Positions 1 through 7,058 are shown, numbered from the stretch's first letter. The stretch is DNA of 18,279 nt from Patescibacteria group bacterium (GCA_023487605.1 JAMDEE010000014.1:1-18279), one strand, 5' to 3'. Numbers and translations are program-made. The notes: generated from the sequence alone by a model not told the origin.

Positions 1-6
1 TTGGTA

Positions 7-12
7 TATAGT
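7..12 (+). promoter_or_regulatory. Putative -10 element of comF
   Basis: TATAGT ends 7 nt before the comF ATG, so transcription would begin at or next to the start codon (leaderless). An overlapping reading is TGG plus TATATA at 2-10. The -35 would lie outside the window, so this rests on the -10 alone. Confidence 0.4.
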
Positions 13-19
13 ATCTAGT

Positions 20-727
20 ATGGGGTTGCTCGACTTCATATATCCGAAAAGGTGCGTTGTCTGTAAGGACGGGGGAGAATATCTTTGCGGAAACTGCTTT
101 TCTTATCTGTCTTTCGATACCAAGTCCCTTTGCCTTGTTTGTAAAAAGCCTTCTTTTAACGGCTTAACCCATCCCAACTGTTGCAGTAAATATACGATTG
201 ACGGATGCTTTTCTGCCCTGTCTTACAATAAAACCGCAAAAAAGTTGATTTACAGCTTTAAATACAAACCATATCTTAAAGATTTGAAAACGTTTTTAAC
301 AGACCTTTTCTACGAAAGTCTGATCCAAAACGAAAACTTCAACAGGGAATTGAGGATAGCCCTGCCTGCAGGTGGACAGGTTTTTGTTCCCGTACCCATA
401 TTTAAGGAAAAACTCAGAAAAAGGGGATACAATCAGGCAGAAGTTTTATCTTTTGAGCTTGCAAAAAGATTTAACCTCAAGTTTTTAGGTATTTTGGAAA
501 AAGGGAAAAATACGTCTTCTCAGGTTAACTTAACCGAAAAACAAAGGCGGGAAAATGTAAAAGGTGCGTTTCTGATAAAAAGGGGTTTTGTGGGCCTGTT
601 GGAAAATAAAAACATCTTTTTAATTGATGATGTTTTAACAACAGGCTCGACTCTTTTAGAGGCCGCTAATGTTCTAAAAAGAAGCGGAGCAAAAAGAGTA
701 ATCGGCTTAACTTTGGCTCGGGATTAG
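20..727 (+). CDS. comF: ComF family phosphoribosyltransferase-like protein
   Basis: This is a ComF/GntX-type protein of 235 residues, normal for the family. The N-terminus carries a zinc-ribbon-like cysteine set (C12, C15, C23, C26, with further cysteines at 38, 41, 54 and 55). The central RKRGYNQAEVL segment is the family's RGxNQ motif. The C-terminal half holds the PRPP-binding loop FLIDDVLTTGSTL (about 200-212). Relatives take part in DNA uptake in competent bacteria, but the exact biochemical role is not settled, and no other competence gene is present here. No Shine-Dalgarno site is seen; a -10-like hexamer lies 7 nt upstream of the ATG. Residues about 109-120 (RELRIALPAGGQ) lie just before the conserved VPVP strand and look like an insertion relative to other ComF proteins. 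The gene is followed by ssrA, which has its own promoter. Confidence 0.88.
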   Translation: MGLLDFIYPKRCVVCKDGGEYLCGNCFSYLSFDTKSLCLVCKKPSFNGLTHPNCCSKYTIDGCFSALSYNKTAKKLIYSFKYKPYLKDLKTFLTDLFYESLIQNENFNRELRIALPAGGQVFVPVPIFKEKLRKRGYNQAEVLSFELAKRFNLKFLGILEKGKNTSSQVNLTEKQRRENVKGAFLIKRGFVGLLENKNIFLIDDVLTTGSTLLEAANVLKRSGAKRVIGLTLARD

Positions 728-774
728 TAAAAAACTTGAATAAAGCCTGAGGCTAAGCTGAAGCTAAATTAAAC

Positions 775-804
775 TTGACATCTTGTGTAATATAGTGGTA
801 TAAT
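775..804 (+). promoter_or_regulatory. Consensus sigma70-type promoter of ssrA
   Basis: TTGACA (775-780), an 18-nt spacer and TATAAT (799-804) match the housekeeping consensus perfectly. A TGG directly before the -10 also makes it an extended -10. The expected start near 811 is only about 5 nt before the mature tmRNA 5' end at 816. This is the strongest promoter in the window, as expected for an abundant stable RNA. Confidence 0.9.
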
Positions 805-815
805 GCATTTCAATT

Positions 816-1214
816 GGGGATGCATTGCATCGACAAGATTCGCACTTTAAAAACTGCAAGCCGGCTTTGATTAACAGCCGTAAAACATAATCAAAAATTA
901 AATGCTAAAAACGCATTTAAAACTGGTGTAGCGGCTTTTGCTGATGCATTCAGTTTCCGTCAACCCGCTTTTGCACTTTCTGCTTAAGCAGCTTGAAGGA
1001 TGTCCATTATGTTCTTCTTAGGTGGAATATTTTGGGCATAAACTTAGCCTAAGAATTAATAAGGAGGCTGATTAGTTCCTTATCGAATTTATAATCTAGG
1101 TTTTATTTATTCCTTTCGACTGGAAAAGAATAAAGCGACTTTTAAAAATCGAATAAGCTTGTAGATGTTTTTCAAATGTTTTCTTGGACTCCGGGCCATT
1201 CCCGGACATCTCCA
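816..1214 (+). ncRNA. ssrA: tmRNA (trans-translation RNA)
   Basis: This is a one-piece tmRNA. With SmpB it enters stalled ribosomes, adds a degradation tag and releases them. The 5' end GGGGATG (816-822) pairs with CATCTCC (1207-1213), including a G3-U pair, the alanyl-tRNA synthetase identity element; A1214 is the discriminator base. CCA is not encoded. Helix P2 pairs 833-842 with 1150-1162. PK1 is clear: CGGCT 862-866 with AGCCG 876-880, and TTGATTA 867-873 with TAATCAA 888-894. PK2 pairs 1000-1005 with 1034-1039 and 1015-1022 with 1048-1055. PK3 pairs 1059-1065 with 1077-1083 and 1070-1074 with 1092-1096. A fourth stem pairs 1106-1112 with 1128-1134. The likely resume codon is GCT at 934, preceded by TAGCG; the tag is AFADAFSFRQPAFALSA with a TAA stop at 985-987. 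The T-loop is atypical. Confidence 0.95.
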
Positions 1215-1217
1215 CAC

Positions 1218-1247
1218 AAACCCTGACATAGCGTTCAGGGTTTTTTT
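1218..1247 (+). terminator. Rho-independent terminator of ssrA
   Basis: A 9-bp inverted repeat, AAACCCTGA (1218-1226) and TCAGGGTTT (1235-1243), encloses an 8-nt loop and runs into a T tract (1241-1247). It lies just after the tmRNA 3' end and 7 nt before the convergent smpB stop codon. The reverse strand has only a short T run, so it probably works mainly in the ssrA direction. Confidence 0.88.
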
Positions 1248-1254
1248 ATTGGCA

Positions 1255-1689
1255 TTACGAGGACAGTTCTTGCTCGATGTGTCTTTTTATATCTCTTTTT
1301 TTAATGGCTTCCCTTTTTTCGTACTTTTTCTTGCCTTTTCCCAAAGCCACCTCAAGTTTTATAAATCCGTGCTTGAAATATAATGAAACCGGAACCAGGG
1401 ATAAATTTGAGCCGTCGGTTTTTGATTTTAAGGCAATAAGTTCGCTTTTATGGAGAAGTAATTTTCTTGTCCGCCTTTCATCGTAATCTTCGGTTCTTGC
1501 ATTTTGGTAGGGGAATATTTTGGCATTTACCAAATATGCTTCGCTGCCGATTATCCTAACAAAGCTTCCGGTTATGTCGGCCTGTCCCAGACGGACTGCT
1601 TTTACCTCCTGTCCATATAAATTAATACCGGCCTCAAAGCGGTCTAAAATTTCGTAATCGTAAAATGCTTTTCTGTTTGTAATTTTCAT
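1255..1689 (-). CDS. smpB: SsrA-binding protein SmpB
   Basis: SmpB binds the tRNA-like domain of tmRNA and mimics the missing codon-anticodon pairing, loading tmRNA into stalled ribosomes. From the ATG at 1689 the protein is 144 residues and starts MKITNRKAFYDYEILDRFEA, the classic SmpB N-terminus. The EVKAVR, GSFVRI and ARTEDYDERRTRKLLLHK segments match the OB-fold core. The basic tail (GKGKKKYEKREAIKKRDIKR) matches the decoding-site helix. A TTG 18 nt further upstream would add six residues that fit no known SmpB start. The ATG is also favoured because a promoter (TTGCCA-17-TATCAT) ends 6 nt before it, implying a leaderless mRNA. The gene is convergent with ssrA, so both trans-translation partners lie within 900 bp. 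Confidence 0.96.
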   Translation of the reverse strand: MKITNRKAFYDYEILDRFEAGINLYGQEVKAVRLGQADITGSFVRIIGSEAYLVNAKIFPYQNARTEDYDERRTRKLLLHKSELIALKSKTDGSNLSLVPVSLYFKHGFIKLEVALGKGKKKYEKREAIKKRDIKRHIEQELSS

Positions 1690-1695
1690 ACCACA

Positions 1696-1724
1696 ATGAT
1701 ACTTCAAAAGAGGCTAAATGGCAA
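1696..1724 (-). promoter_or_regulatory. smpB promoter placing the start at the ATG
   Basis: On the minus strand TTGCCA (1724-1719), a 17-nt spacer and TATCAT (1701-1696) stand 6 nt before the smpB ATG at 1689. Each hexamer matches consensus at five of six positions. The predicted transcription start coincides with, or lies 1 nt from, the start codon. It lies between the upstream stop codon at 1754 and smpB, so smpB can be transcribed independently of the upstream envelope operon. Confidence 0.6.
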
Positions 1725-1753
1725 TTTACTCTGCGTTGGCTTGAAAGCGGGGT

Positions 1754-3553
1754 TTATTTTAAGTCTATTTTATAGACCTTGCCGCCGGAGAGGACATAAA
1801 CTTTATTACTGCTTTCCAAAACCTCGAAATCCGTGGCATTTTTTAAGATATCGGCCTGGTATTGGGCTTTATAATTTCCGCTTTTATCCAAAACCACAAT
1901 TCTGGAATTTCCTTTGTCGAGAATATAAATATTACTAAAGGTGGAGTCTGTTGCGATTCTTATGGGGTTTGAAAACCCTTTGGTAAGTCCTGTTATGGTA
2001 AAGTTGTCTTCCGTACCTCTTGTAAACTTTTCTATTGTTCCGTCGCTAAACAAAATCCAAATTGAACCGTCGATTGCTATTGAATCTGCGTTTGATAGGT
2101 CGGGAGACACGCCGCTTGCAAAATAATTGGTATTTGCAAATCCTCCGGAAGTAGCAACAAATTTATCTATTTGTTTTCCCGATTTGTCCAAAACATAAAT
2201 ATTGCCGTAGTAAACCCCCAGTCCTCCAATATTCGTAGGTAAGTCGGAAGATTTAATAATTACTTTTGGAGTTCCGCCGGACTTGGCTACCGAAGAAACG
2301 CCGTTTGAATCCACAAAATAAATATTGCTGTCATCCTGGGCAAAATAGGTGGCGTTTGGATATTTTATCTCGACGGATAAAAGACTGCTTACGCTTGAAT
2401 CAACGCTTTGAGCGTTTGCCGAAGTCACGCCCGAAGAGGCGCTGATCGCCTGATTTACTTTTTGCAGCAAGGCAATAATTTGCTGTTCCTGGGTTGATTT
2501 TGCAGGGAATTTTGCTTTCCCGTTTTCAAGAATATCCTTTGACGCTATAAAACTTTGGTAGGCGGCATTTTGGTTAAGGCTCAAAAGGCTTTCGCCTTCG
2601 TCGTATTTTTTCTGGGCCGAAGGATAAATCCGGTTAAAAAGAGCCGCTGTTTTGGCATCATTCTGTTTTTTAACAGCCAAGAAAGCGCTGACGACAAAAA
2701 TCACCGCGATTATAACGGCAACGGTTAAATAGAGCTTTTTGGAATGGTTAACTCCCTGAATTTTGGGTATTTTAATTTTACCCAGGATAAGTGGGATAAA
2801 ATTTGTTATTTTAGGCAAGGACCTGGAGGATGAAACTTCAACAGGGGCCCGAGGCAGATCTTCTATTTTTTCAACTGGGCTTGTTTCCTCTTTTTCTATT
2901 TCGGTTTCCAACACCGGCTCGACTGTTTCTTTGTTTTGTTCCTCGGGGGTTTTATAGGTAATTATTATTGCAGACGCTCCGGATTGCTTATCGTGTCCGT
3001 GGATTTTTGGGGCAAGGGTTTCGGCGATTTCGCTTGGCGGCTGATGGTCAAGAGATGAAGCAAGGTCGTCGGTTGAAATCAGTTCGGCAAACTGCTGTGT
3101 CTGGAGAACAATTGTGTCGTCTTTTTGTAAAAATCCCGAAACTGCCTTAGCTCCGGAGGAAGGACTTTCTTTAACCTCCAGGATTGTGCCCAATTTCTCT
3201 TCCCTTTCTAAATCGATTCTGCCTTTACCCAAAACAAAACCGTATAAAATATTATTGACAATTGCACAAATTACAAAAGAGCAAAAAACATCTTCGGGGA
3301 TTTTTTTCGAGGTTACCAAAACGGCATTTTTTATTGATTCCAAATCTTTTGTTTCGAGACTAAAATATTCATTTTCGAGGCTGTCTAAAATTTCTTTGCC
3401 CAAGGCTTTCAGGGTGTCGTTTTCTTCAACTCCCTCCTCGTTTTTTTCCAAAGATATTACCGCAAAAAGCCTGCCCGCATTATAAGCCTGCGACCAAGAG
3501 TAGGCGGTCGGATTGGCAACTATTTTGGCAAAAGCAATATTATTTTCCGGCAT
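1754..3553 (-). CDS. Membrane protein with PPM-phosphatase-like domain and C-terminal beta-propeller
   Basis: From the ATG at 3553 this is 599 residues. The N-terminal 200 residues resemble a PPM (PP2C-like) fold: FCSFVICAIVNNILYGFVLGKGRIDLER looks like the strand pair before the family's GD motif, SGFLQKDDTIVLQT like its L.xGD.llL segment, and SGASAIIITY like the last strand. The metal-binding Asp residues expected at GD and DN positions are not evident, so a catalytically dead domain is likely. An acidic linker follows, then one membrane segment (about 274-294). The C-terminal 230 residues have about five repeats of the NIYVLDKSGKQIDKF type (IYFVDSNG, IWILFSDG, IYILDKGNSRIVVLDKSG, VYVLSGGKVYKI), as in NHL/six-bladed propellers. 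Orientation is probably N-terminus in, propeller out. It starts 4 nt after the preceding 77-residue gene. The fold assignment is by eye. Confidence 0.6.
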   Translation of the reverse strand: MPENNIAFAKIVANPTAYSWSQAYNAGRLFAVISLEKNEEGVEENDTLKALGKEILDSLENEYFSLETKDLESIKNAVLVTSKKIPEDVFCSFVICAIVNNILYGFVLGKGRIDLEREEKLGTILEVKESPSSGAKAVSGFLQKDDTIVLQTQQFAELISTDDLASSLDHQPPSEIAETLAPKIHGHDKQSGASAIIITYKTPEEQNKETVEPVLETEIEKEETSPVEKIEDLPRAPVEVSSSRSLPKITNFIPLILGKIKIPKIQGVNHSKKLYLTVAVIIAVIFVVSAFLAVKKQNDAKTAALFNRIYPSAQKKYDEGESLLSLNQNAAYQSFIASKDILENGKAKFPAKSTQEQQIIALLQKVNQAISASSGVTSANAQSVDSSVSSLLSVEIKYPNATYFAQDDSNIYFVDSNGVSSVAKSGGTPKVIIKSSDLPTNIGGLGVYYGNIYVLDKSGKQIDKFVATSGGFANTNYFASGVSPDLSNADSIAIDGSIWILFSDGTIEKFTRGTEDNFTITGLTKGFSNPIRIATDSTFSNIYILDKGNSRIVVLDKSGNYKAQYQADILKNATDFEVLESSNKVYVLSGGKVYKIDLK

Positions 3554-3557
3554 CACT

Positions 3558-3791
3558 TTATAGTATAACAATTGCTGTCAAAAAAAGCGAAACGCATAAA
3601 ATCAGGAGGATAAGCGCTATTTCTTTTAAGATAAACGAATCGTTTTTATCGTCCACGATGGTATTTAGCGAAAGGACCTGTTTGAAAACAACAGCCATAA
3701 AAACAACAGCCATAAAAATAAAAATCAAGAAAATAATTTTTATCATAATTGCCATAGAGTTTAAATCGAAAAAAAGAAAAAAATTAAACAT
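3558..3791 (-). CDS. Small two-helix membrane protein, unknown function
   Basis: This protein has 77 residues and I recognise no family. Two hydrophobic stretches (about 17-37 and 56-77) flank a short polar loop (SLNTIVDDKNDSFILKEI), which suggests a helical hairpin. The ATG at 3791 overlaps the end of the PH-domain gene by 8 nt. It is preceded by AGGAGG about 3 nt away, one of the few good Shine-Dalgarno sites in the window. An in-frame ATG at 3755 is an alternative start and would shorten the hydrophilic N-terminus. The overlap upstream and the 4-nt gap downstream make it an operon member, probably a partner of the neighbouring membrane proteins; that role is inference. Confidence 0.65.
   Translation of the reverse strand: MFNFFLFFDLNSMAIMIKIIFLIFIFMAVVFMAVVFKQVLSLNTIVDDKNDSFILKEIALILLILCVSLFLTAIVIL
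3562..3567 (-). promoter_or_regulatory. Possible internal -10 before the phosphatase-like/propeller gene
   Basis: TATACT on the minus strand lies 8 nt before the ATG at 3553, the same geometry as the leaderless starts elsewhere in this window. The -35 at 17 nt (TTCGCT) is poor, so this may be a weak internal promoter or chance, since the site also encodes the end of the preceding gene. Confidence 0.3.
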
Positions 3792-4497
3792 TTTCCTCCT
3801 TTCCGATTAAATCCTCTACAAAATTTACGATATTTTCGGGTTCGGGAACGGCTTTAAAAGTAAAATTTTCAAGCGTTCCGGCGGTCTGCACCAGAACGTC
3901 ACCGTAATCAAACACAGTTCTTAAAACCCCGATTTGGGAAAAACTTACATCTTGCAGTAAGTCAATTTTGGTTGCCGATACATCTTTATAGACAATACCC
4001 GAAAACGAAAGTTCGATCACTCTAACGTTGGTTATTAAGGCAATATTAAAATACCAGTCGATAAAGTTAACAAAAACATAAATAAGCAAAAAAAGGTAAT
4101 AGGAAAAAATAAAGTAGAGAAAAAATTTGAGAGGCAGGGATGTTAGCTGGATATTCATTGTTTTTCCAAAGAAAGGGAACAGCGATGGAACAAAAAATAA
4201 AATAGAGGCGATAGCTATCCATGGGAAATTGGTTACGAAGTCTTTGCGGACAAAAAGCAGAACTCTTTCATTTAGCCCCTGGTTTTGGAAAGTTACTCCT
4301 AAAGGGTTTTTGCACAAAGATGCAAAAAGATGAATATGGCTTCTGATATGGAAATCCGTGTCCGGTATTTCTGATGCAGATGTATTTCTTGAATTCGGCA
4401 AGAAAGGAGTATTGGCTTGGGGCACAGTCGGTTTTTGGGGCAAGGTGTTAATTTTTGCGGCAGGATTTTGGGTCGGTGCTACAAAAATATCAGGCAT
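3784..4497 (-). CDS. Membrane protein with bacterial PH domain (bPH2, YdbS/YdbT-like)
   Basis: This is 237 residues. A Pro/Asn-rich N-terminus (1-45) is followed by a pair of membrane helices (about 90-112 and 123-146). A C-terminal domain (148-232) is typical of bPH2: DWYFNIALITNVRVIEL, then GIVYKDVSATKIDLLQDVSF, then FDYGDVLVQTAG and the VPEPENIVNFVEDLI helix. Such domains fold like pleckstrin-homology domains at the inner face of the membrane; their ligands are mostly unknown. AAAAGGAG lies 3 nt before the ATG at 4497. The gene begins 25 nt after the SpoIID-like gene and overlaps the small membrane gene, so the three are probably co-transcribed. Confidence 0.85.
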   Translation of the reverse strand: MPDIFVAPTQNPAAKINTLPQKPTVPQANTPFLPNSRNTSASEIPDTDFHIRSHIHLFASLCKNPLGVTFQNQGLNERVLLFVRKDFVTNFPWIAIASILFFVPSLFPFFGKTMNIQLTSLPLKFFLYFIFSYYLFLLIYVFVNFIDWYFNIALITNVRVIELSFSGIVYKDVSATKIDLLQDVSFSQIGVLRTVFDYGDVLVQTAGTLENFTFKAVPEPENIVNFVEDLIGKEENV

Positions 4498-4522
4498 AGA
4501 CTCCTTTTGGTCATACCGCTCA

Positions 4523-6355
4523 TTATCTCTGTTCTATATTATACATCGGTCCCACAATCTGGATATTGGCAGGCGCTCTTAAGTCGAAGTAGTTTTTAAA
4601 GTCCGAGCCGTTGATATTTACCGTTCCGGCGTCTCCGGTAACCGATACGTTGGTTACATTTCCGGAGCCGAAATTTGCCGATACGGAGATGTTACTTATC
4701 GAATTAAACGGAGTTATTCCCCTGCTTTGCAGTTCTTGCCTAACCTGGTCGGCACTCCAGGTATCGGTTCCGGCAGGGTTGGGTTTATCGGTTTGGTATA
4801 GGTGATTTACCGTGCTTGAGTCTTTTTGCGCAAGAAGTATGGCATTGACTATATCGGCAACTTCAAAGGATTGTAGCCAGGCAGTGCCGTTATACTGGCT
4901 TCTTGAACCCCAGTCGCAATAAAACCAAGGAGAGTTTGCATGACTTGGACCGTCATAGGCGTTGCTGCTTAAATCGGAAAAACTGTTTGCGGTTGAAGCC
5001 GTATCCTGCATCTCTTTCGTATAGGGGGTTGAGCTCCAGCCAATGTCCGAGGAAGAAAATTCGTAGCCGCCGTGAGTAGACGAATACCATGCTTTTATAG
5101 GGGATCCGCCGCTTGTCATGATTATCCCTTTTGTCGCGTCAACGGCATCCTGCCAACTTTGGGCGTTTATTTCGGTTTTAACTTCCTGGCAGTGCTGGTT
5201 GGGACAGATAGCACTCGCTCCGTTATTCGTTGCCGCCATAGCGTAAGAACGCGCCGCAATGGCCTGGGCTTCCAGGGATTGAGCAGGCCAATTTGAAGGC
5301 ATTTCGTAAAGATGTTTTACATAGTCTTCAATACTCATTTGTTGGTTATTAAAAGATTCGCCATAGTCATTTGTTCCGTTTACGGTAATTTGAGTATTGG
5401 GGTCGATATTTGTAAACTGGATATTTTGGTAATAGGCGTTAAGTATATCCTGATAGCTTTGTCCCGCCTGTGCCCTTCCTAAGGCGCCATATTGGTTAAG
5501 TCCTACCCTGTTGGGAACACCATAAGTAAAAAACCCGAATTTGGTACCCGAAAAGCCGGGGTCTTTGTAAGGGCTGATGTCGCTTGAGCACCCTCCGCCA
5601 AGGCCTGCATACGCGGTCAAAGGAATATTTAAGCCGGCGAGTTTTGCTGCAATAATTGACTGTTGGATGGAATTAAGCGAAGCCAGTTGATTGGATAGAG
5701 TTGCCTGATAAGCTTTTGCTCCCGAAACAATTGTATTTAATTGGGCCGTCTGTTGGTCAAGATTTGTTTTTAGGGCCGTCAGTTGTGCTTCCTGGGTTTG
5801 AAGCTCTGCTTTTTGAGTTTCCAAATCCTGTATAGTCAGGGCAATGTTTTCTATTATTGCCTTATCCCTGTCTGCATTTGCTCTTTGGTAGCCCAAAATT
5901 TGAGTAAACTGGGAAGCAGTTGCCGAGGATAAAAATATAACAAGCGGAGAATTGTAATAAGATTTTATGTAGTAGTCTCTGATGGTTGCGTCCAGAATTT
6001 CCTGCTGTTTTGCCAAATTCGCGTAACCCTGGTCGATATTTTGTTTTTTCACGGTTAAACTGTCCTCGATTTTTGCGACCGTATCTCTTATTCCCTGTAT
6101 TTGTGAATTCAGACTGTCGAGCCTTGACTGAAGAGGCGCAGTCGCATTTATAGAATCCTGAAGAGCCTGGCTTATGCTTGATTCGCATCTTGTAAGCAAG
6201 TCGTTGCAGGATGAACTGAACCCGTTGGTTCCGCTGCAGGCGCTTTCAACATTCGACATATCACAGCTTGCGTCCTGGGCTTTTGAACTCGGAATTAGGG
6301 CGATTCCCAGACCCGTAAACATTATTAAAAACAGTAAAAAGAGGAATTTTTTCAT
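4523..6355 (-). CDS. Secreted coiled-coil protein with SpoIID/LytB domain (predicted cell-wall lytic enzyme)
   Basis: This is 610 residues. A signal peptide covers 1-26 (MKKF start, hydrophobic core, likely cut after SSKA). Residues about 55-245 are a long Gln/Leu-rich coiled coil with LDSLNSQIQGIRD and LETQKAELQTQEAQL segments, like the N-termini of CwlO/PcsB-type hydrolases. From about 285 the SpoIID domain begins: NRVGLNQYGALGRA, the EDYVKHLYEMPSNWP motif, LEAQAIAARSYAM, and WYSSTHGGY. In SpoIID the Glu of the EMP motif is the catalytic acid of a lytic transglycosylase acting on peptide-free glycan; it is present here as E351. Sporulation is not implied, since many non-sporulating bacteria carry LytB-type relatives. 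The gene is first in the minus-strand envelope operon, with a -10 placed 8 nt before its ATG. Confidence 0.9.
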   Translation of the reverse strand: MKKFLFLLFLIMFTGLGIALIPSSKAQDASCDMSNVESACSGTNGFSSSCNDLLTRCESSISQALQDSINATAPLQSRLDSLNSQIQGIRDTVAKIEDSLTVKKQNIDQGYANLAKQQEILDATIRDYYIKSYYNSPLVIFLSSATASQFTQILGYQRANADRDKAIIENIALTIQDLETQKAELQTQEAQLTALKTNLDQQTAQLNTIVSGAKAYQATLSNQLASLNSIQQSIIAAKLAGLNIPLTAYAGLGGGCSSDISPYKDPGFSGTKFGFFTYGVPNRVGLNQYGALGRAQAGQSYQDILNAYYQNIQFTNIDPNTQITVNGTNDYGESFNNQQMSIEDYVKHLYEMPSNWPAQSLEAQAIAARSYAMAATNNGASAICPNQHCQEVKTEINAQSWQDAVDATKGIIMTSGGSPIKAWYSSTHGGYEFSSSDIGWSSTPYTKEMQDTASTANSFSDLSSNAYDGPSHANSPWFYCDWGSRSQYNGTAWLQSFEVADIVNAILLAQKDSSTVNHLYQTDKPNPAGTDTWSADQVRQELQSRGITPFNSISNISVSANFGSGNVTNVSVTGDAGTVNINGSDFKNYFDLRAPANIQIVGPMYNIEQR

Positions 6356-6363
6356 CAGCTTTT

Positions 6364-6372
6364 ATTATACCA
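6364..6372 (-). promoter_or_regulatory. Extended -10 promoter of the SpoIID-led operon
   Basis: On the minus strand TGG (6372-6370) plus TATAAT (6369-6364) forms an extended -10. Only 8 nt separate it from the ATG at 6355, which implies a leaderless or nearly leaderless operon mRNA. No -35 is recognisable at 17-18 nt (ACCCCG), consistent with reliance on the extended -10. Confidence 0.65.
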
Positions 6373-6392
6373 GACAATAAAACGCCCGGGGT

Positions 6393-6421
6393 TTGCCAAA
6401 TGTGTTAAGAGGTGGTATTAT
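6393..6421 (+). promoter_or_regulatory. Promoter of the LytR_C gene
   Basis: TTGCCA (6393-6398), a 17-nt spacer ending in TGG (6413-6415) and TATTAT (6416-6421) form an extended -10 promoter. It diverges from the SpoIID operon promoter, with the two -10 elements about 47 bp apart. The ATG at 6436 lies 14 nt on, leaving a leader of roughly 7 nt that contains AAGG. Confidence 0.65.
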
Positions 6422-6435
6422 TCGCTAAGCAAGGT

Positions 6436-7023
6436 ATGGAAGAAAACCAGTTTCAGGATATTCCACAAACCTTTACTCCGGCAAGGCCGCCAAAAAGGCT
6501 TCCTAAAAAAACTGTCGTATTGATTGTTTTTGTTGTTTTGGTTATTCTGGCCGCAATACTTTTCCGCTTACAGGGTAAGGGAAATAAGCAGTCAGTGCCA
6601 ACGCCAACGCCTTTTGCTTCTCCCGCGGAAACTTTTTCTCCTTTGCCAACAGTTTCCGAAAGTCCGTCCCCGTCTCCTTCTTCAACTCCAACGCCAACGC
6701 CCAAACCCAGCATTAATCCGGTTGACAGCGCAACGGGACTCGACAGAAGCAAACTTAACGTTAGCGTTGAAAACGGGAGCGGAACGGCAGGAGCTGCAGG
6801 CAAAGCCGCGGATTATCTCAAAAGCCTTGGGTATAATGTAGTTTCAACAGGTAACGCGGATAATTTTAATTACACAAACATTTTTATCCGGGTCAAAGCC
6901 GCAGACAGTGATTATTTAAGCCTTTTGGAAAAAGATTTGGGATTTAATTATACAATCGGCACAACCTCGGCCGATCTTTCCGACAGCGCTTCCGAAGACG
7001 CTTTGGTTATAATAGGACAATAA
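6436..7023 (+). CDS. Membrane-anchored LytR_C domain protein
   Basis: This is 195 residues from the ATG at 6436; the in-frame GTG at 6412 overlaps the promoter and is unlikely. A short basic cytoplasmic tail (PPKRLPKK) precedes one membrane helix (about 28-47). Next is a Pro/Ser/Thr-rich external linker of about 55 residues (SPSPSPSSTPTPTPKP). The C-terminal 90 residues are a LytR_C domain: LNVSVENGSGTAGAAGKAADYLKSLGYNVV, then NIFIRVKA and ALVIIGQ. LytR_C domains follow LytR-CpsA-Psr enzymes or occur alone; this protein has no LCP catalytic domain. A cell-wall or glycopolymer role is inferred from the linker and from the envelope genes on both sides. Confidence 0.82.
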   Translation: MEENQFQDIPQTFTPARPPKRLPKKTVVLIVFVVLVILAAILFRLQGKGNKQSVPTPTPFASPAETFSPLPTVSESPSPSPSSTPTPTPKPSINPVDSATGLDRSKLNVSVENGSGTAGAAGKAADYLKSLGYNVVSTGNADNFNYTNIFIRVKAADSDYLSLLEKDLGFNYTIGTTSADLSDSASEDALVIIGQ

Positions 7024-7029
7024 AATCAG

Positions 7030-7058
7030 TTGTCAGCGTTTAGCTTATGGGGTATAGT
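7030..7058 (+). promoter_or_regulatory. rpiB(-rpe) promoter
   Basis: TTGTCA (7030-7035), a 17-nt spacer and TATAGT (7053-7058) match the consensus at five of six positions each. The leader before the rpiB ATG at 7099 would be about 34 nt. An inverted repeat (7036-7043 and 7062-7069) straddles the -10 and could be an operator. Confidence 0.6.

Noticed and set aside
1690..1707. TTG start six codons upstream of the smpB ATG
   Set aside because: The extra residues match no SmpB start, and the bases coincide with the spacer and -10 of the smpB promoter.
3140..3175. SPSSGAK in the phosphatase-like protein as another element copy
   Set aside because: DNA similarity is weak and there is no reliable family alignment to show an insertion.
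6453..6803. Antisense open frame opposite the LytR_C gene, rich in Gly and Val
   Set aside because: It is the reverse of the Pro/Thr/Ser-rich linker codons; there is no start signal, and the sense frame has a clear domain.
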